NCBI GenBank assembly: GCA_017619735.1
Contig: JAFZRT010000009.1
Location: 1 to 43,286, forward strand
Source of the DNA: Clostridia bacterium
GTDB lineage: Bacteria; Bacillota; Clostridia; Christensenellales; CAG-138
Direction of reading: 5' to 3'
DNA length: 43,286 nucleotides
Shown here: one piece after another, positions 9,043 to 17,278 of the stretch
How the letters are laid out: the number at the start of each line of letters is the position of its first letter
Numbering within the stretch: position 1 is the first letter of the stretch
Notes under the pieces: model-generated
Seen by the model: the letters and a program-made list of their open reading frames with translations, nothing else
Databases searched by the model: none
Told to the model about the DNA's origin: nothing
Made by a program: the position numbers and the translations under genes

Positions 9043-9380
9043 CAGAAGCCGAGATTCATGCCGCCGGTGACCTTGTTCATCTCGCGGGTCATGGTCTCCT
9101 CGGCGAGAGCGATCGCTCCGTTGACCGCCGCGAGCACCAGATCCTGAAGCATCTCCACGTCATCGGGATCGACGCATTCGGGCTGTATCTCGATGCTCTT
9201 GAGCTCCTTGCGGCCGTAGATGACCACCTTGACCGCGCCGCCGCCGGCGGAGTATTCGAGCTCGGTATTGCCGACCTCCTCCTGCACGCGCTGAACGTCC
9301 TGCTGCATCCTCTGCGCCTTCATCATGAGCTGCTGCATGTTGCCCATGCCGCCCATTCCCGGGAATCCGCCTTTTGCCAT
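9042..9380 (-). CDS. ybaB: Nucleoid-associated protein, YbaB/EbfC family
   Basis: A 112-residue small DNA-binding protein that forms dimers. The Met/Gly-rich N-terminus ([11 protein letters not shown]) and the long helix rich in Gln/Met ([12 protein letters not shown]) are typical. The open frame extends further upstream, but that part overlaps the promoter, so the ATG at 9378-9380 is chosen; AAAGGA lies about 12 nt before it. It is the first gene of the ybaB-recR operon. The usual partner dnaX is not in the window; the divergent gene is alaS instead. Confidence 0.93.
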   Translation of the reverse strand: MAKGGFPGMGGMGNMQQLMMKAQRMQQDVQRVQEEVGNTELEYSAGGGAVKVVIYGRKELKSIEIQPECVDPDDVEMLQDLVLAAVNGAIALAEETMTREMNKVTGGMNLGF

Positions 9381-9417
9381 TTTGAAAATCATTCCTTTCG
9401 GTTTTATGTCGCCGTTC

Positions 9418-9446
9418 ATTATATCAAATCCCCGCCGTTTTGTCCA
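9418..9446 (-). promoter_or_regulatory. Promoter of ybaB-recR
   Basis: TGGACA (9441-9446), 17 nt and TATAAT (9418-9423) on the minus strand, back to back with the alaS promoter. Confidence 0.8.
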
Positions 9447-9452
9447 TAGTAT

Positions 9453-9482
9453 TTGACAAACCGACGGCTTTTGTTCTATAAT
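9453..9482 (+). promoter_or_regulatory. Promoter of the alaS-ATP-grasp operon
   Basis: TTGACA (9453-9458), 18 nt and TATAAT (9477-9482). Only about 50 nt separate the start site from the first codon, so there is no room for a T-box leader. Confidence 0.82.
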
Positions 9483-9540
9483 AGACTGATTTAATATGCA
9501 GGGGGGCCGCCGCCCCCGAATGAAAGGACGTTCCTTCGCT

Positions 9541-11331
9541 ATGAAAAACCTTACCACAGCCGAGCTCCGCGAGCTCTACCTCCGCTTCTTCCGCGAGAGG
9601 GGACACGCGGTCATATCCTCCGCTTCCCTCGTTCCCGAAAACGACCCCACCGCGCTGTTCACGATGGCGGGCATGCATCCGCTCGTCCCCTATCTCCTCG
9701 GCGCGAAGCACCCCGCCGGGAACCGCCTTGCCGACGTGCAGAAATGCGTCCGCACCGGCGATATAGACGAGGTCGGCGACGCGAGCCACTGCACATTCTT
9801 CGAGATGCTCGGCAACTGGTCCCTCGGCGACTATTTCAAAAAGGAGGCCATCGCCTGGAGCTGGGAGTTCCTGACCGGCGCCGAATGGCTTGGCATAGAT
9901 CCCGACAAGCTCTACTTCACCTGCTTCGCGGGCGAGGAGGGCCTTCCCCGCGACGTTGAGGCCCACGACCGCTGGGTCGAGATGGGCGTTGATCCCTCCC
10001 ACATATTCTACCTCGGCCGCGAGCATAACTGGTGGGGCCCCGCCGGGCAGACCGGCCCCTGCGGCCCCGATACGGAGATGTTCATCGACACGGGCAAGGA
10101 TCCCTGCGGTGAGAACTGCTTCCCCGGCTGTCACTGCGGCAAATACCTTGAGATCTGGAACGACGTCTTCATGCAGTACAACAAGACCGCCGACGGCAGA
10201 TACGAGCCGCTGGCGCAGAAGAACGTCGATACCGGCATGGGTCTTGAGCGCACCGTCGCCACCCTGCAGGGGGTCGGATCCGTCTACGATACCGACGCCT
10301 TCACGGGCATACTCGCCCGCATATCCGAGCTTTCCGGCAAGCATTACGGAGACTCGCCCGAAGTGACCAAGGCATTCCGCATAATCGCGGATCACATAAG
10401 GACCGCCGCATTCATGCTCGGCGATCCCCGCGGCGTCACCCCCTCCAACGTGGATCAGGGCTACATACTCCGCCGCATCATAAGGCGCGCGCTCCGCTAC
10501 GCAATGCAGCTCGGCATGCCCGAGATGAGCCTTTCGAAGGTCGCCGGCGCGGTCGTCGATACCTACGGCTCGGTCTATCCGGAGCTCGTTGAAAACAGTG
10601 CCCGCATAGCGAGCGAGCTTGACGCCGAGGAGACCAAGTTCCAGCGCACGCTGACCCACGGCATGAAGGAGTTCGAGCGCATCAAGGGCGGCTTCAAGGA
10701 CGGCGTTATCGACGGCAGGAGCGCTTTCCGCCTCTTCGACACCTTCGGATTCCCCATCGAGTTCACCGAGGAGATGGCGAAGGAGAACGGCCTCGCCGTC
10801 GACGTCAACGGCTTCCGCGAGGCGTTCGCAGAGCATCAGGCCAAGTCCAAGGCCGGCGCGGAGCAGAAGTTCAAGGGCGGCCTTGCCGACGCCTCCGTCG
10901 AGACGGCCCGCCTACACACCGCGACGCACCTCCTGCAGGCGGCCCTGCGCCGTGTGCTGAACGACGAGAACGTCGCCCAGCGCGGCTCCAACATCACCGC
11001 CGAGCGTCTGCGCTTCGACTTCTCCTTCCCGAGGAAGGTCACGCCCGAGGAGCTGCGCGAGGTCGAGAAGCTCGTCAACGAGGCGATAGCCGCCGACGTG
11101 CCCATCACCTGTGAGGAGATGACCGTCCCCGAGGCGAAAGCCAAGGGCGCGATAGGCCTCTTCGAGAGCAAGTACGGCGAAAAGGTCAAGGTCTACACCA
11201 TGGGCGATTTCAGCTGCGAGATCTGCGGCGGTCCCCATGCCCAGAGGACGGGCGAGCTCGGCGTCTTCAAGATAAAGAAGGAGGAGGCTTCCTCCTCCGG
11301 CGTAAGGCGCATAAAGGCCGTGCTCGAATAA
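9541..11331 (+). CDS. alaS: Short-form alanyl-tRNA synthetase lacking the C-terminal domain
   Basis: It charges tRNA-Ala. At 596 residues it is far shorter than the usual 870 or so. The catalytic and tRNA-recognition domains are complete. The editing site is present with normal geometry: HTATH (H459, H463) and CGGPH (C562, H566), 99 residues apart between H463 and C562 as in the E. coli enzyme. The chain stops right after the editing core, so the coiled coil and C-Ala domain are absent. A Cys-rich insert (C189, C193, C197, C199) sits just before the EIWN motif; I recall a similar insert in short AlaRS proteins of some Clostridia and candidate-phylum bacteria. First gene of a five-gene operon. 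The ATG at 9541 is preferred; 9520 is possible. RBS AAAGGA lies 12 nt before 9541. Confidence 0.88.
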   Translation: MKNLTTAELRELYLRFFRERGHAVISSASLVPENDPTALFTMAGMHPLVPYLLGAKHPAGNRLADVQKCVRTGDIDEVGDASHCTFFEMLGNWSLGDYFKKEAIAWSWEFLTGAEWLGIDPDKLYFTCFAGEEGLPRDVEAHDRWVEMGVDPSHIFYLGREHNWWGPAGQTGPCGPDTEMFIDTGKDPCGENCFPGCHCGKYLEIWNDVFMQYNKTADGRYEPLAQKNVDTGMGLERTVATLQGVGSVYDTDAFTGILARISELSGKHYGDSPEVTKAFRIIADHIRTAAFMLGDPRGVTPSNVDQGYILRRIIRRALRYAMQLGMPEMSLSKVAGAVVDTYGSVYPELVENSARIASELDAEETKFQRTLTHGMKEFERIKGGFKDGVIDGRSAFRLFDTFGFPIEFTEEMAKENGLAVDVNGFREAFAEHQAKSKAGAEQKFKGGLADASVETARLHTATHLLQAALRRVLNDENVAQRGSNITAERLRFDFSFPRKVTPEELREVEKLVNEAIAADVPITCEEMTVPEAKAKGAIGLFESKYGEKVKVYTMGDFSCEICGGPHAQRTGELGVFKIKKEEASSSGVRRIKAVLE

Positions 11332-11352
11332 GAGCGCAAACGGGGGTCGCGG

Positions 11353-12096
11353 ATGAAAACCACTTGGCTCGAATACAACTGGCAGCTCGACGGCGCCGAA
11401 GCCTATTTCGGGGTCGAGCTTTCGTATTACCGCAAGGCCCCCGACGAGAAGCATCCCCTGCTCTGCTACTTCTGCTGCGAGACCGCGGACGGACGGGCGC
11501 TGACTCCCGCCGACGAGAAGCGGATAATCGCCCTTGCGCAGAAGTGCAGGCGCCGCACACGTCTGCAGCCCGCGGGCTTCGTGCAGACGGGGAACATGCG
11601 TCAGTACTATTTCTACACCGCCTCCAAGGAGGAGTACGACGTCCTGAAGAGCATCGCCGAAAAGGAAAAGCGCCTTCTCATTAGGGTCGGCGGCAAGCGC
11701 GAGGACGACTGGGCGACGTATTTCCAGCTTCTCTACCCCAACGAGGTCAAGTATCAGACCGTCAAAAACCGCGAGCAGGTCAAAAAGCTCCACTCGATAG
11801 GCGACAACATAGAGGCGTCGCGCCGCATCAACCTTCACGTGTGCTTCCGCACGGAGCCGCAGCGCCTGATGTTCGAGGAGACCGCGCGCAGCGCCGGCTT
11901 CGCGATAGGCAGCGCCGAATACCTGAGCGAGAGCGACATGCCCAACGGCGTCGTCATCTACCGCATTTCGACCCTCAAGCGCGAGGATATCGACTCCGTC
12001 ACCGTGCGGGTCATAAAGCTCGCGGAGAAGATGGAGGGCCGGCTCAGCTACTGGGACTGCAACATAGTCCCCAGGAGCGTCAGAAAGCGCATCTGA
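11353..12096 (+). CDS. DUF695/RraB-like two-domain protein
   Basis: A 247-residue soluble protein. The N-terminal 100 residues or so contain a region with a conserved-looking QYYFY segment, which resembles DUF695. Residues from about 118 (DWATYFQLLYPNE…) to the end, with ALA-like 'GDNIEASRRINLHVCFRTE', resemble the RraB/DUF1260 fold. RraB in E. coli inhibits RNase E, but in Gram-positives the role of this architecture is unknown. It starts 21 nt after alaS and ends 9 nt before the first ATP-grasp gene, so it is in the same operon. No signal peptide or membrane segment is seen. The family call is moderate; the role is not assigned. Confidence 0.6.
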   Translation: MKTTWLEYNWQLDGAEAYFGVELSYYRKAPDEKHPLLCYFCCETADGRALTPADEKRIIALAQKCRRRTRLQPAGFVQTGNMRQYYFYTASKEEYDVLKSIAEKEKRLLIRVGGKREDDWATYFQLLYPNEVKYQTVKNREQVKKLHSIGDNIEASRRINLHVCFRTEPQRLMFEETARSAGFAIGSAEYLSESDMPNGVVIYRISTLKREDIDSVTVRVIKLAEKMEGRLSYWDCNIVPRSVRKRI

Positions 12097-12105
12097 GGCA
12101 GGCAT

Positions 12106-13005
12106 ATGAGCGAACCCAAAGGAATACTGATAGTCAACCGGTTCCTGAACACCGCAAAGTTCAGCGACATCTCCGCCCGCTTTTCGGCCTCCGCCGCGAA
12201 GCTCGGGGCGGAGCTTTCGCTTTTTACGAACGACGAGCTGCTGCCCGTTTCGGGCGATGGCTTCGACCGTTTCCCCATCGATATCGGCGGCGTCGATTTC
12301 GTGCTGTTCTACGACAAGGACGTGCGCCTCGCCTCGCAGCTTGAAAAGCGCGGGCTGCGCCTCTTCAACACCTCGCGGGCGATCGAGCTGTGCGACGACA
12401 AGTCGCTGACGCATCTCGCGCTCGACGGGGTCGTTCCCATGCCCGCCACATACTGCGCGCCATTCACCTACGAGAATATCGGCTATACCGACTTCGGATT
12501 CGTCGGCAGGATATTCGCCCTGCTCGGCGCGCCCGTCGTCATCAAGGAGGCGTTCGGCTCCTTCGGGCAGCAGGTGTACCTCGCCCATGACGAGGAGGAG
12601 GCGCGCGAGATATTGAAACGCATCGGCGGCAGGCGCGTGATATTCCAGAGGTTCATCGGCGAGAGCGCCGGCAGGGACCTTCGGCTCAACGTCGTCGGCG
12701 GCCGCGTGATTGCCGCAATGGAGCGCTGGAGCTCCACGGGCGATTTCCGCGCGAACATCACGATTGGCGGCTCCATGCGCCCCCACACCCCCACTTTTGA
12801 CGAGGAAGCGATGGCGCTGAAGGCGGCGGAGACGCTGGGCCTCGACTTCTGCGGCGTCGATCTGCTGGAGTCCGACATGGGCCCCCTCGTATGCGAGGTC
12901 AACTCCAACGCACATTTCAAGTCCATCGAGGAATGCACCGGCGTAAACGCGGCTGACGAGATAATGGCGCACATAATCCGTACGGTCAAGGGTGCCGGGG
13001 CATGA
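12106..13005 (+). CDS. RimK-like ATP-grasp ligase, first of a coupled pair
   Basis: At 299 residues it has the full ATP-grasp layout. There is a pre-ATP-grasp domain (1-95), Lys147 in VVIKEAFGSFGQQV, the adenine/ribose segment QRFI (181-184), GRDLRLNVVGG (189-199), FRAN (214-217), and the metal site D252 and E264-V-N266 (CEVNSNAHFKSIE). This is closest to the RimK/LysX group, which joins an amino acid to a carboxylate through an acyl phosphate. The substrate cannot be read from the sequence. Its end overlaps the next gene by 4 nt (ATGA), so the two ligases are translationally coupled. RBS is weak (GAGGCAG). Confidence 0.85.
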   Translation: MSEPKGILIVNRFLNTAKFSDISARFSASAAKLGAELSLFTNDELLPVSGDGFDRFPIDIGGVDFVLFYDKDVRLASQLEKRGLRLFNTSRAIELCDDKSLTHLALDGVVPMPATYCAPFTYENIGYTDFGFVGRIFALLGAPVVIKEAFGSFGQQVYLAHDEEEAREILKRIGGRRVIFQRFIGESAGRDLRLNVVGGRVIAAMERWSSTGDFRANITIGGSMRPHTPTFDEEAMALKAAETLGLDFCGVDLLESDMGPLVCEVNSNAHFKSIEECTGVNAADEIMAHIIRTVKGAGA

Positions 13006-13826
13006 AAAGGGCCTGCATACTCTACAAAAAAGAGGACGCGGCGAAGAACCGGGTCCTGATAAACAAGTATTTCGCGGCGCTGCGGCGGAACGGCTATTCG
13101 CCCTCGCTGATAATATCCGACCGGCTCCCGCGCGAGGCCGTGCTCCGCATGGCGGAGGGCGCGCGCTTCGTCGTCAACCGCACCCGCGATCACGCGCTCG
13201 CGGGGTATCTCGAGGCGGCAGGGTTCCTTGTCACGAACCCCTCCATTCTCAACGAGACCGCGAACGACAAGCTCCTTACCTATGAGCGGCTGAAGGACGC
13301 CGTCCCCATGTTGGAGACGCTCCCCCTCCCCGACGAGGGCGAGCCGCCCCTTCCCTACCCCTTCGCGGCGAAGCCCGCGGGCGGGCACGGAGGCGCGGGC
13401 GTGGAGCTTATACGCTCCCGCGCGGAGCTCGACGCATACCGCGCGAGGGGCCTTGAAAGGACGCTCGTACAGCCCGTCGCCACGGAAACGGGGCGCGACA
13501 TGCGCGTGTACGTAGTGGGCGGAAGGCCCGCTGCTGCGATGCTGCGCACTTCGTCGGTCGATTTCAGGAGCAATTATTCGCTGGGCGGCAGGGCCGAGGC
13601 AGTGCCCGTCTCCTCCCTCCGCGAGGACGAGCTCCGCATTATCGAGGCGGTCTGCGCCGCGCTCCCCGTCGACTACGCGGGCGTCGACATAATGCGCGAT
13701 CACGGGCGCGCAGTACTCAACGAGATCGAGGATCCCGTAGGCGCGAGGATGCTCTACACCTACACCGACGCGGACCCCGCGCTCCTTCACATCGAATACA
13801 TTATCTCAAAGGAGAACAGGATATGA
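13002..13826 (+). CDS. RimK-like ATP-grasp ligase, second of a coupled pair, variant metal site
   Basis: The 274-residue paralogue-like ATP-grasp enzyme has Lys124 in AAKPAGGHGGAGV, GRDMRVYVVGG (164-174), FRSNYSLGG (188-196) and D229. The last metal-binding motif is NEIEDPVGARM (240-250) rather than the EVN motif of the first enzyme, so the C-terminal acidic site differs. The ATG overlaps the stop of the first ligase by 4 nt and its own stop overlaps the M18 start by 4 nt. The three proteins are thus made together. The pair may act in sequence or as a hetero-oligomer on a peptide or amino-acid substrate; this is inference. Confidence 0.82.
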   Translation: MKRACILYKKEDAAKNRVLINKYFAALRRNGYSPSLIISDRLPREAVLRMAEGARFVVNRTRDHALAGYLEAAGFLVTNPSILNETANDKLLTYERLKDAVPMLETLPLPDEGEPPLPYPFAAKPAGGHGGAGVELIRSRAELDAYRARGLERTLVQPVATETGRDMRVYVVGGRPAAAMLRTSSVDFRSNYSLGGRAEAVPVSSLREDELRIIEAVCAALPVDYAGVDIMRDHGRAVLNEIEDPVGARMLYTYTDADPALLHIEYIISKENRI

Positions 13827-15124
13827 GCAACGTAAACGAACTTCTTACCTTCATCGAAAAATCCCCGACCGCCTTCCACGCGGTGGAAAACATCTGCCGT
13901 GAGCTGGAGGCCGCTGGCAGGACGCGCCTTTCGGAGGGCGAAGAGTGGATGCTCGAACCCGGCCGCGGCTACTTCGTCACCCGCAACATGAGCTCCGTCA
14001 TCGCGTTCGACATAGGCGACGCATCCTCCCTGCGCGTGATAGCGGCGCACTCCGACTCCCCGACCTTCAAGATCAAGGAGAACGCGGAGCTTTCCGTCCG
14101 CGGCAAATACACGCAGCTCAACGTCGAGAAATACGGCGGCATGCTCTACTCCACGTGGTTCGACCGTCCCCTTTCCGTGGCCGGACGCGTGCTCGTCCGC
14201 ACCGAAAAGGGCATGGAGGCGCGCCTCATCGACGTAGACCGCGACGTGCTCGTGATACCCAACGTCGCAATACATATGAACCGTGAGGTCAACGACGGCT
14301 TCAAGTACAACGCTCAGACGGATCTCATGCCCCTCTTCGGCGACGAGACCTCGAAGGACGGCTTCAAGAAGCTCGTGGCGGAGACCGCGGGCGTGCCCGA
14401 GGACGACATACTGGGCAGCGACCTGTTCCTCTACCCCCGCGTGAAGGGCACGGTCATAGGCAATTCGGGCGAGTACATACTCTCCCCGCGCCTCGACGAC
14501 CTCGAATGCGCGTGGTCGGGCCTTTCGGCCTTCATCGCCGCCCGGAAGCCCGCGCGCGGCGTGAACATGCTCTGCGTGTTCGATAACGAGGAGGTCGGCT
14601 CCGGCACGAAGCAGGGCGCCGATTCGACTTTCCTGCGCGACGTGATAAAGCGCATTTTCATCGCCCTCGGCGCAAAGAAGGAGGACGTCTACCGCGCGCT
14701 CGCCGCGTCGTTCATGCTCTCCGCCGACAACGCCCACGCGGTGCACCCCAACCACCCGGAGAAGACCGACGCCGAAAACTGCGTGTTCATGAACGCGGGC
14801 ATCGTCATCAAGTTCAACGCGAACCAGCGCTACACGACCGACGGCGTTTCCGCGGCGTTCTTCCACAAGCTCCTGAAGGACAGGGGCATACCCTTCCAGC
14901 ACTTCGCGAACCGCTCCGACGTAGCGGGCGGCGGCACGCTCGGCAATATCTCCGGCTCCCACGTATCCATCAACACCCTCGACATCGGCCTCGCGCAGCT
15001 TGCGATGCACTCCTGCTGCGAGACTGCCGGTGCGAAGGACGTCGCCTCCATGGTGGACGGCATGACCGCCTTCTACTCCTCCAACGTCGAGGTGGGCCGC
15101 GACGGGGAGTTTTTCCTGAGCTGA
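13823..15124 (+). CDS. M18 family aminopeptidase
   Basis: At 433 residues it has the normal length for the M18 aspartyl/aminoacyl aminopeptidase family (ApeA/ApeB/DAP), a cytoplasmic, dodecameric di-zinc enzyme that removes N-terminal residues. The metal and catalytic residues are visible: HSD (H76, D78), the SPRLDDL aspartate, DNEEVGS with the catalytic Glu pair, LSADNAH, and the late MHS histidine. The start overlaps the second ATP-grasp gene by 4 nt (ATGA). A strong terminator follows, so this is the last gene of the operon. A peptidase next to two peptide-bond-forming ATP-grasp enzymes suggests a shared peptide substrate or recycling of a product. Confidence 0.93.
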   Translation: MSNVNELLTFIEKSPTAFHAVENICRELEAAGRTRLSEGEEWMLEPGRGYFVTRNMSSVIAFDIGDASSLRVIAAHSDSPTFKIKENAELSVRGKYTQLNVEKYGGMLYSTWFDRPLSVAGRVLVRTEKGMEARLIDVDRDVLVIPNVAIHMNREVNDGFKYNAQTDLMPLFGDETSKDGFKKLVAETAGVPEDDILGSDLFLYPRVKGTVIGNSGEYILSPRLDDLECAWSGLSAFIAARKPARGVNMLCVFDNEEVGSGTKQGADSTFLRDVIKRIFIALGAKKEDVYRALAASFMLSADNAHAVHPNHPEKTDAENCVFMNAGIVIKFNANQRYTTDGVSAAFFHKLLKDRGIPFQHFANRSDVAGGGTLGNISGSHVSINTLDIGLAQLAMHSCCETAGAKDVASMVDGMTAFYSSNVEVGRDGEFFLS

Positions 15125-15140
15125 ACAATAACCTGCGAAA

Positions 15141-15182
15141 AAAAGGTCCGGGGATAAAGGAAATATCCCCGGATCGTTTTTG
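15141..15182. terminator. Bidirectional terminator after the ATP-grasp operon
   Basis: The stem at 15145-15156 pairs with 15164-15175 (core CCGGGGATA/TATCCCCGG). It is followed by GTTTTTG on the plus strand and by seven Ts on the minus strand, where the DUF975 gene ends. A second small hairpin (CCGCGC…GCGCGG) lies at about 15184-15202. Confidence 0.85.
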
Positions 15183-15218
15183 TCCCGCGCCCGAAAAGCG
15201 CGGTTTTCTTATGCTTTT

Positions 15219-15914
15219 TTATGCTCCCATATAGACCGGATCGCCGCCCGAAAGCTCGATATGCCAGCCGGCGAACGACACGCTCATGTACGGGCCGACG
15301 TAGAGCACGTGCAGCACTCCGAAGGTCAGCGCGGAAAGCATCATCCAGCCGAAGAACGAGAGGAAGAAGACAAGAAGCTCGCCCTTATGGCCCTTCATCA
15401 TCTCCCAGGAGCGTTTGACCGCATCCATGGGCTCGACCGTATCGTCCTCCGCGATTATGTAGGGGATCTGCGACAGCCCGAGGAGAACCACGATGCCGGG
15501 GATCACGAAGCACATGAAGCCCAGCACGACGAAGAGCTCGTAGAGTGCCATCGCAGCGACGGCCCTGAGGTACCTGCCCTCCCTGAACCACGCGAAAAGA
15601 TCGGCGATGTCGACCGTCTCCCCGCGGTAGGCCTTCATGCACAGGTGCGCGAGGCCGACGGAGACCACGTTCGTCACGAATATTATGAGCAGCGTGTTGA
15701 CGAGACTGCCGGAATCGAACACCTTTGTAAGGCGCTTAAGCGATTCGAGACTCGGGAAATGCGCGAAGTCGCTCGCGGAGAACTTGGTGAATATCTTCAC
15801 GGCCGGTATGCCCGCGCCGAGCACCATCGCGATAAACACCGTTATCACGAGCATCCAGTAGCCGGCGGACAGGGCCGCCTTCGAGCGCTGTTTTATTTCG
15901 GCTCTGTTGATCAT
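15219..15914 (-). CDS. DUF975 family integral membrane protein
   Basis: A 231-residue membrane protein of unknown function. It starts with the MINRAEIKQRSKAAL segment typical of DUF975 and has about five hydrophobic segments, a central FAWFREGRYLRA motif, and AVKRSWEMMKGHKGEL, which family members share. The longer open frame to 16172 runs through the tRNA and is rejected; the ATG at 15912-15914 has a strong AAAGGAGG 8 nt upstream. It is transcribed alone from an extended -10 promoter. Confidence 0.8.
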   Translation of the reverse strand: MINRAEIKQRSKAALSAGYWMLVITVFIAMVLGAGIPAVKIFTKFSASDFAHFPSLESLKRLTKVFDSGSLVNTLLIIFVTNVVSVGLAHLCMKAYRGETVDIADLFAWFREGRYLRAVAAMALYELFVVLGFMCFVIPGIVVLLGLSQIPYIIAEDDTVEPMDAVKRSWEMMKGHKGELLVFFLSFFGWMMLSALTFGVLHVLYVGPYMSVSFAGWHIELSGGDPVYMGA

Positions 15915-15945
15915 AAGCTTTACCTCCTTTATAAATGTCGGGGAT

Positions 15946-15954
15946 ATTATAGCA
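15946..15954 (-). promoter_or_regulatory. Extended -10 promoter of the DUF975 gene
   Basis: TGCTATAAT on the minus strand (extended -10 TGn-TATAAT). No good -35 is visible, which fits the extended -10 type. Confidence 0.65.
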
Positions 15955-16127
15955 CCCACCGCGGCGGATTTCATCATTTTCCTTGTAAAGATCTTGTAAA
16001 ATCGGTGGCGGGCGAAAAAGCCGGGGCTCTGAACCCCGCGCAGCGAGATGCACCGCTTCATTTGGGCCGCATTGACGCTGCGTTTGAATTTGCTCCGCAA
16101 ATTCGGGGTCCTCGCAAACAGCATAAT

Positions 16128-16165
16128 AACAAAGAAGAAGATCGCGTGCGATCCTCTTCTTTGTT
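16128..16165 (-). repeat. Long hairpin directly after tRNA-Lys
   Basis: An 18-bp stem with one mismatch (16128-16145 with 16148-16165) starts at the last A of the tRNA CCA end. There is no strong T-run after it. Farther on, CCCCGG/CCGGGG-type pairing at about 16020-16040 followed by CTTTTTCG on the minus strand may be the true terminator. The same tRNA-plus-hairpin layout recurs after the tRNA cluster at 33.1-34.2 kb. Confidence 0.7.
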
Positions 16166-16240
16166 GGTACACCTTCAGGGGCTCGAACCCTGGACACCCT
16201 GATTAAGAGTCAGGTGCTCTACCAACTGAGCTAAAGGTGC
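16165..16240 (-). tRNA. tRNA-Lys(CTT)
   Basis: Acceptor GCACCTT pairs with AAGGTGT, then A and an encoded CCA. The anticodon stem CCTGA/TCAGG holds the loop CTCTTAA with anticodon CTT. The T arm has GGTTCGAGCCC. Confidence 0.97.
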
Positions 16241-16259
16241 AATTCATTGTGCAAGAAGT

Positions 16260-16287
16260 ATTATACACAAGAATTACGAAAAAGCAA
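16260..16287 (-). promoter_or_regulatory. Promoter of tRNA-Lys
   Basis: TTGCTT (16282-16287), 16 nt and TATAAT (16260-16265) on the minus strand, 19 nt before the mature 5' end. Confidence 0.75.
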
Positions 16288-16390
16288 CCCCTTTTTAAGA
16301 TATATTTCAGAAAAAAGCTTTTTTAGGGCTCCCGGCGGCTCAGCGGGGCGGCAAACGCGTCTTCCGCGCTTCTCCTCCCCGCCCCTCCTG

Positions 16391-16419
16391 TTGCTTTTTC
16401 CGCGGCTTCGATGTATCAT
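16391..16419 (+). promoter_or_regulatory. Promoter of plsY
   Basis: TTGCTT (16391-16396), 17 nt and TATCAT (16414-16419). The same -35 word and spacing are used in front of zapA. Confidence 0.65.
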
Positions 16420-16483
16420 AGTATCGGCGGGACGGAGCCGCGGACCGGGGCGTTACCGGAGCGGCGGTCCCAACGGAGGGCGC

Positions 16484-17089
16484 ATGATACCGAAGATCAT
16501 CGCGAGCGGGCTGCTCGGCTATCTCATAGGTTCCGTCGTGACGGCCATTATCATTTCGCGTCTCGTGTTCAGGGAGGACGTACGCACGCAGGGCAGCGGC
16601 AACTCCGGCGCGACCAACGCCGCAAGGGTCTACGGCCTGCGCTTCGGCGTGCTCACGTTCCTCGGCGATTTCCTGAAGGGCGTCGCCGCGTGCGTGCTCG
16701 GCCGCCTTATTGCGGGCGACGCGGGGCTCGCCGCGGCAGGCATATGCTGCATGGCAGGCCACTGCTTCCCCGTATGGTTCGATTTTCGCGGAGGCAAGGG
16801 CGTGTCCGTCGGCGCGGCGCTCGCGCTGATGATCGACTGGCGCATATTCGTCTGCGCGATAGCCGTTTTCGCGATAGTCGTTTTCGCGGTGAAGATAGTC
16901 TCCGTCGCTTCGCTTTCCGCAACGGTCACCGTGGGGGTCATGTCCCTCATACTGGGGCCGGTCCCCATACTGAAGGCGCTCGGCGCGGCCGCGGCGCTGC
17001 TGGTGATATTCATGCACCGCACCAACATACGCCGCCTGATACTCGGCACCGAAAAGAAGATCGTCTTCGGCAGGCGCGGGCGGAAATAG
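16484..17089 (+). CDS. plsY: Acyl-phosphate:glycerol-3-phosphate acyltransferase PlsY
   Basis: The 201-residue membrane enzyme makes lysophosphatidic acid from acyl phosphate and glycerol-3-phosphate, the first step of phospholipid synthesis. It shows the start YLIGSVVTA, motif GSGNSGATN (about 38-46), DFLKG, GHCFPVWFDFRGGKGV (about 90-105) and the C-terminal H-RTNIRRL-GTE motif. Five hydrophobic segments match the family. The start is the ATG at 16484 with GGAGGG 6 nt upstream; the longer frame upstream has no RBS. It stands alone between tRNA-Lys and the beta-helix gene. Confidence 0.96.
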   Translation: MIPKIIASGLLGYLIGSVVTAIIISRLVFREDVRTQGSGNSGATNAARVYGLRFGVLTFLGDFLKGVAACVLGRLIAGDAGLAAAGICCMAGHCFPVWFDFRGGKGVSVGAALALMIDWRIFVCAIAVFAIVVFAVKIVSVASLSATVTVGVMSLILGPVPILKALGAAAALLVIFMHRTNIRRLILGTEKKIVFGRRGRK

Positions 17090-17097
17090 TCTTAGAT

Positions 17098-17128
17098 GCT
17101 CCCCGGCGATAAGCCGGGGGCTTTTTTT
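17098..17128 (+). terminator. Terminator after plsY
   Basis: CCCCGGC-GATAA-GCCGGGG (17101-17119) followed by GCTTTTTTT. Confidence 0.88.
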
Positions 17129-17172
17129 ATCGGCTTTCGCGCATTTGTCACAGGATTGTCATTTTCCGTTTA

Positions 17173-17202
17173 TTTACACGGGATATATGAAAGTGGTAAA
17201 AT
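17173..17202 (+). promoter_or_regulatory. Promoter of the beta-helix dockerin gene
   Basis: TTTACA (17173-17178), 18 nt and TAAAAT (17197-17202), about 75 nt before the ATG. Confidence 0.7.
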
Positions 17203-17278
17203 CTTCGTATGAATCGGGCGTATGCCCGCGGGGCGGGGATCCTCACTCTGCCGTCCCGATTTCCGAAAGGAGAAGACC

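Noticed and set aside
9483..9540. A T-box or other riboswitch in front of alaS
   Set aside because: The leader is about 50 nt, too short, and shows no T-box sequence or terminator.
10912..12972. A long minus-strand open frame across the alaS operon
   Set aside because: It crosses several genes with clear motifs on the plus strand and has no start signals.
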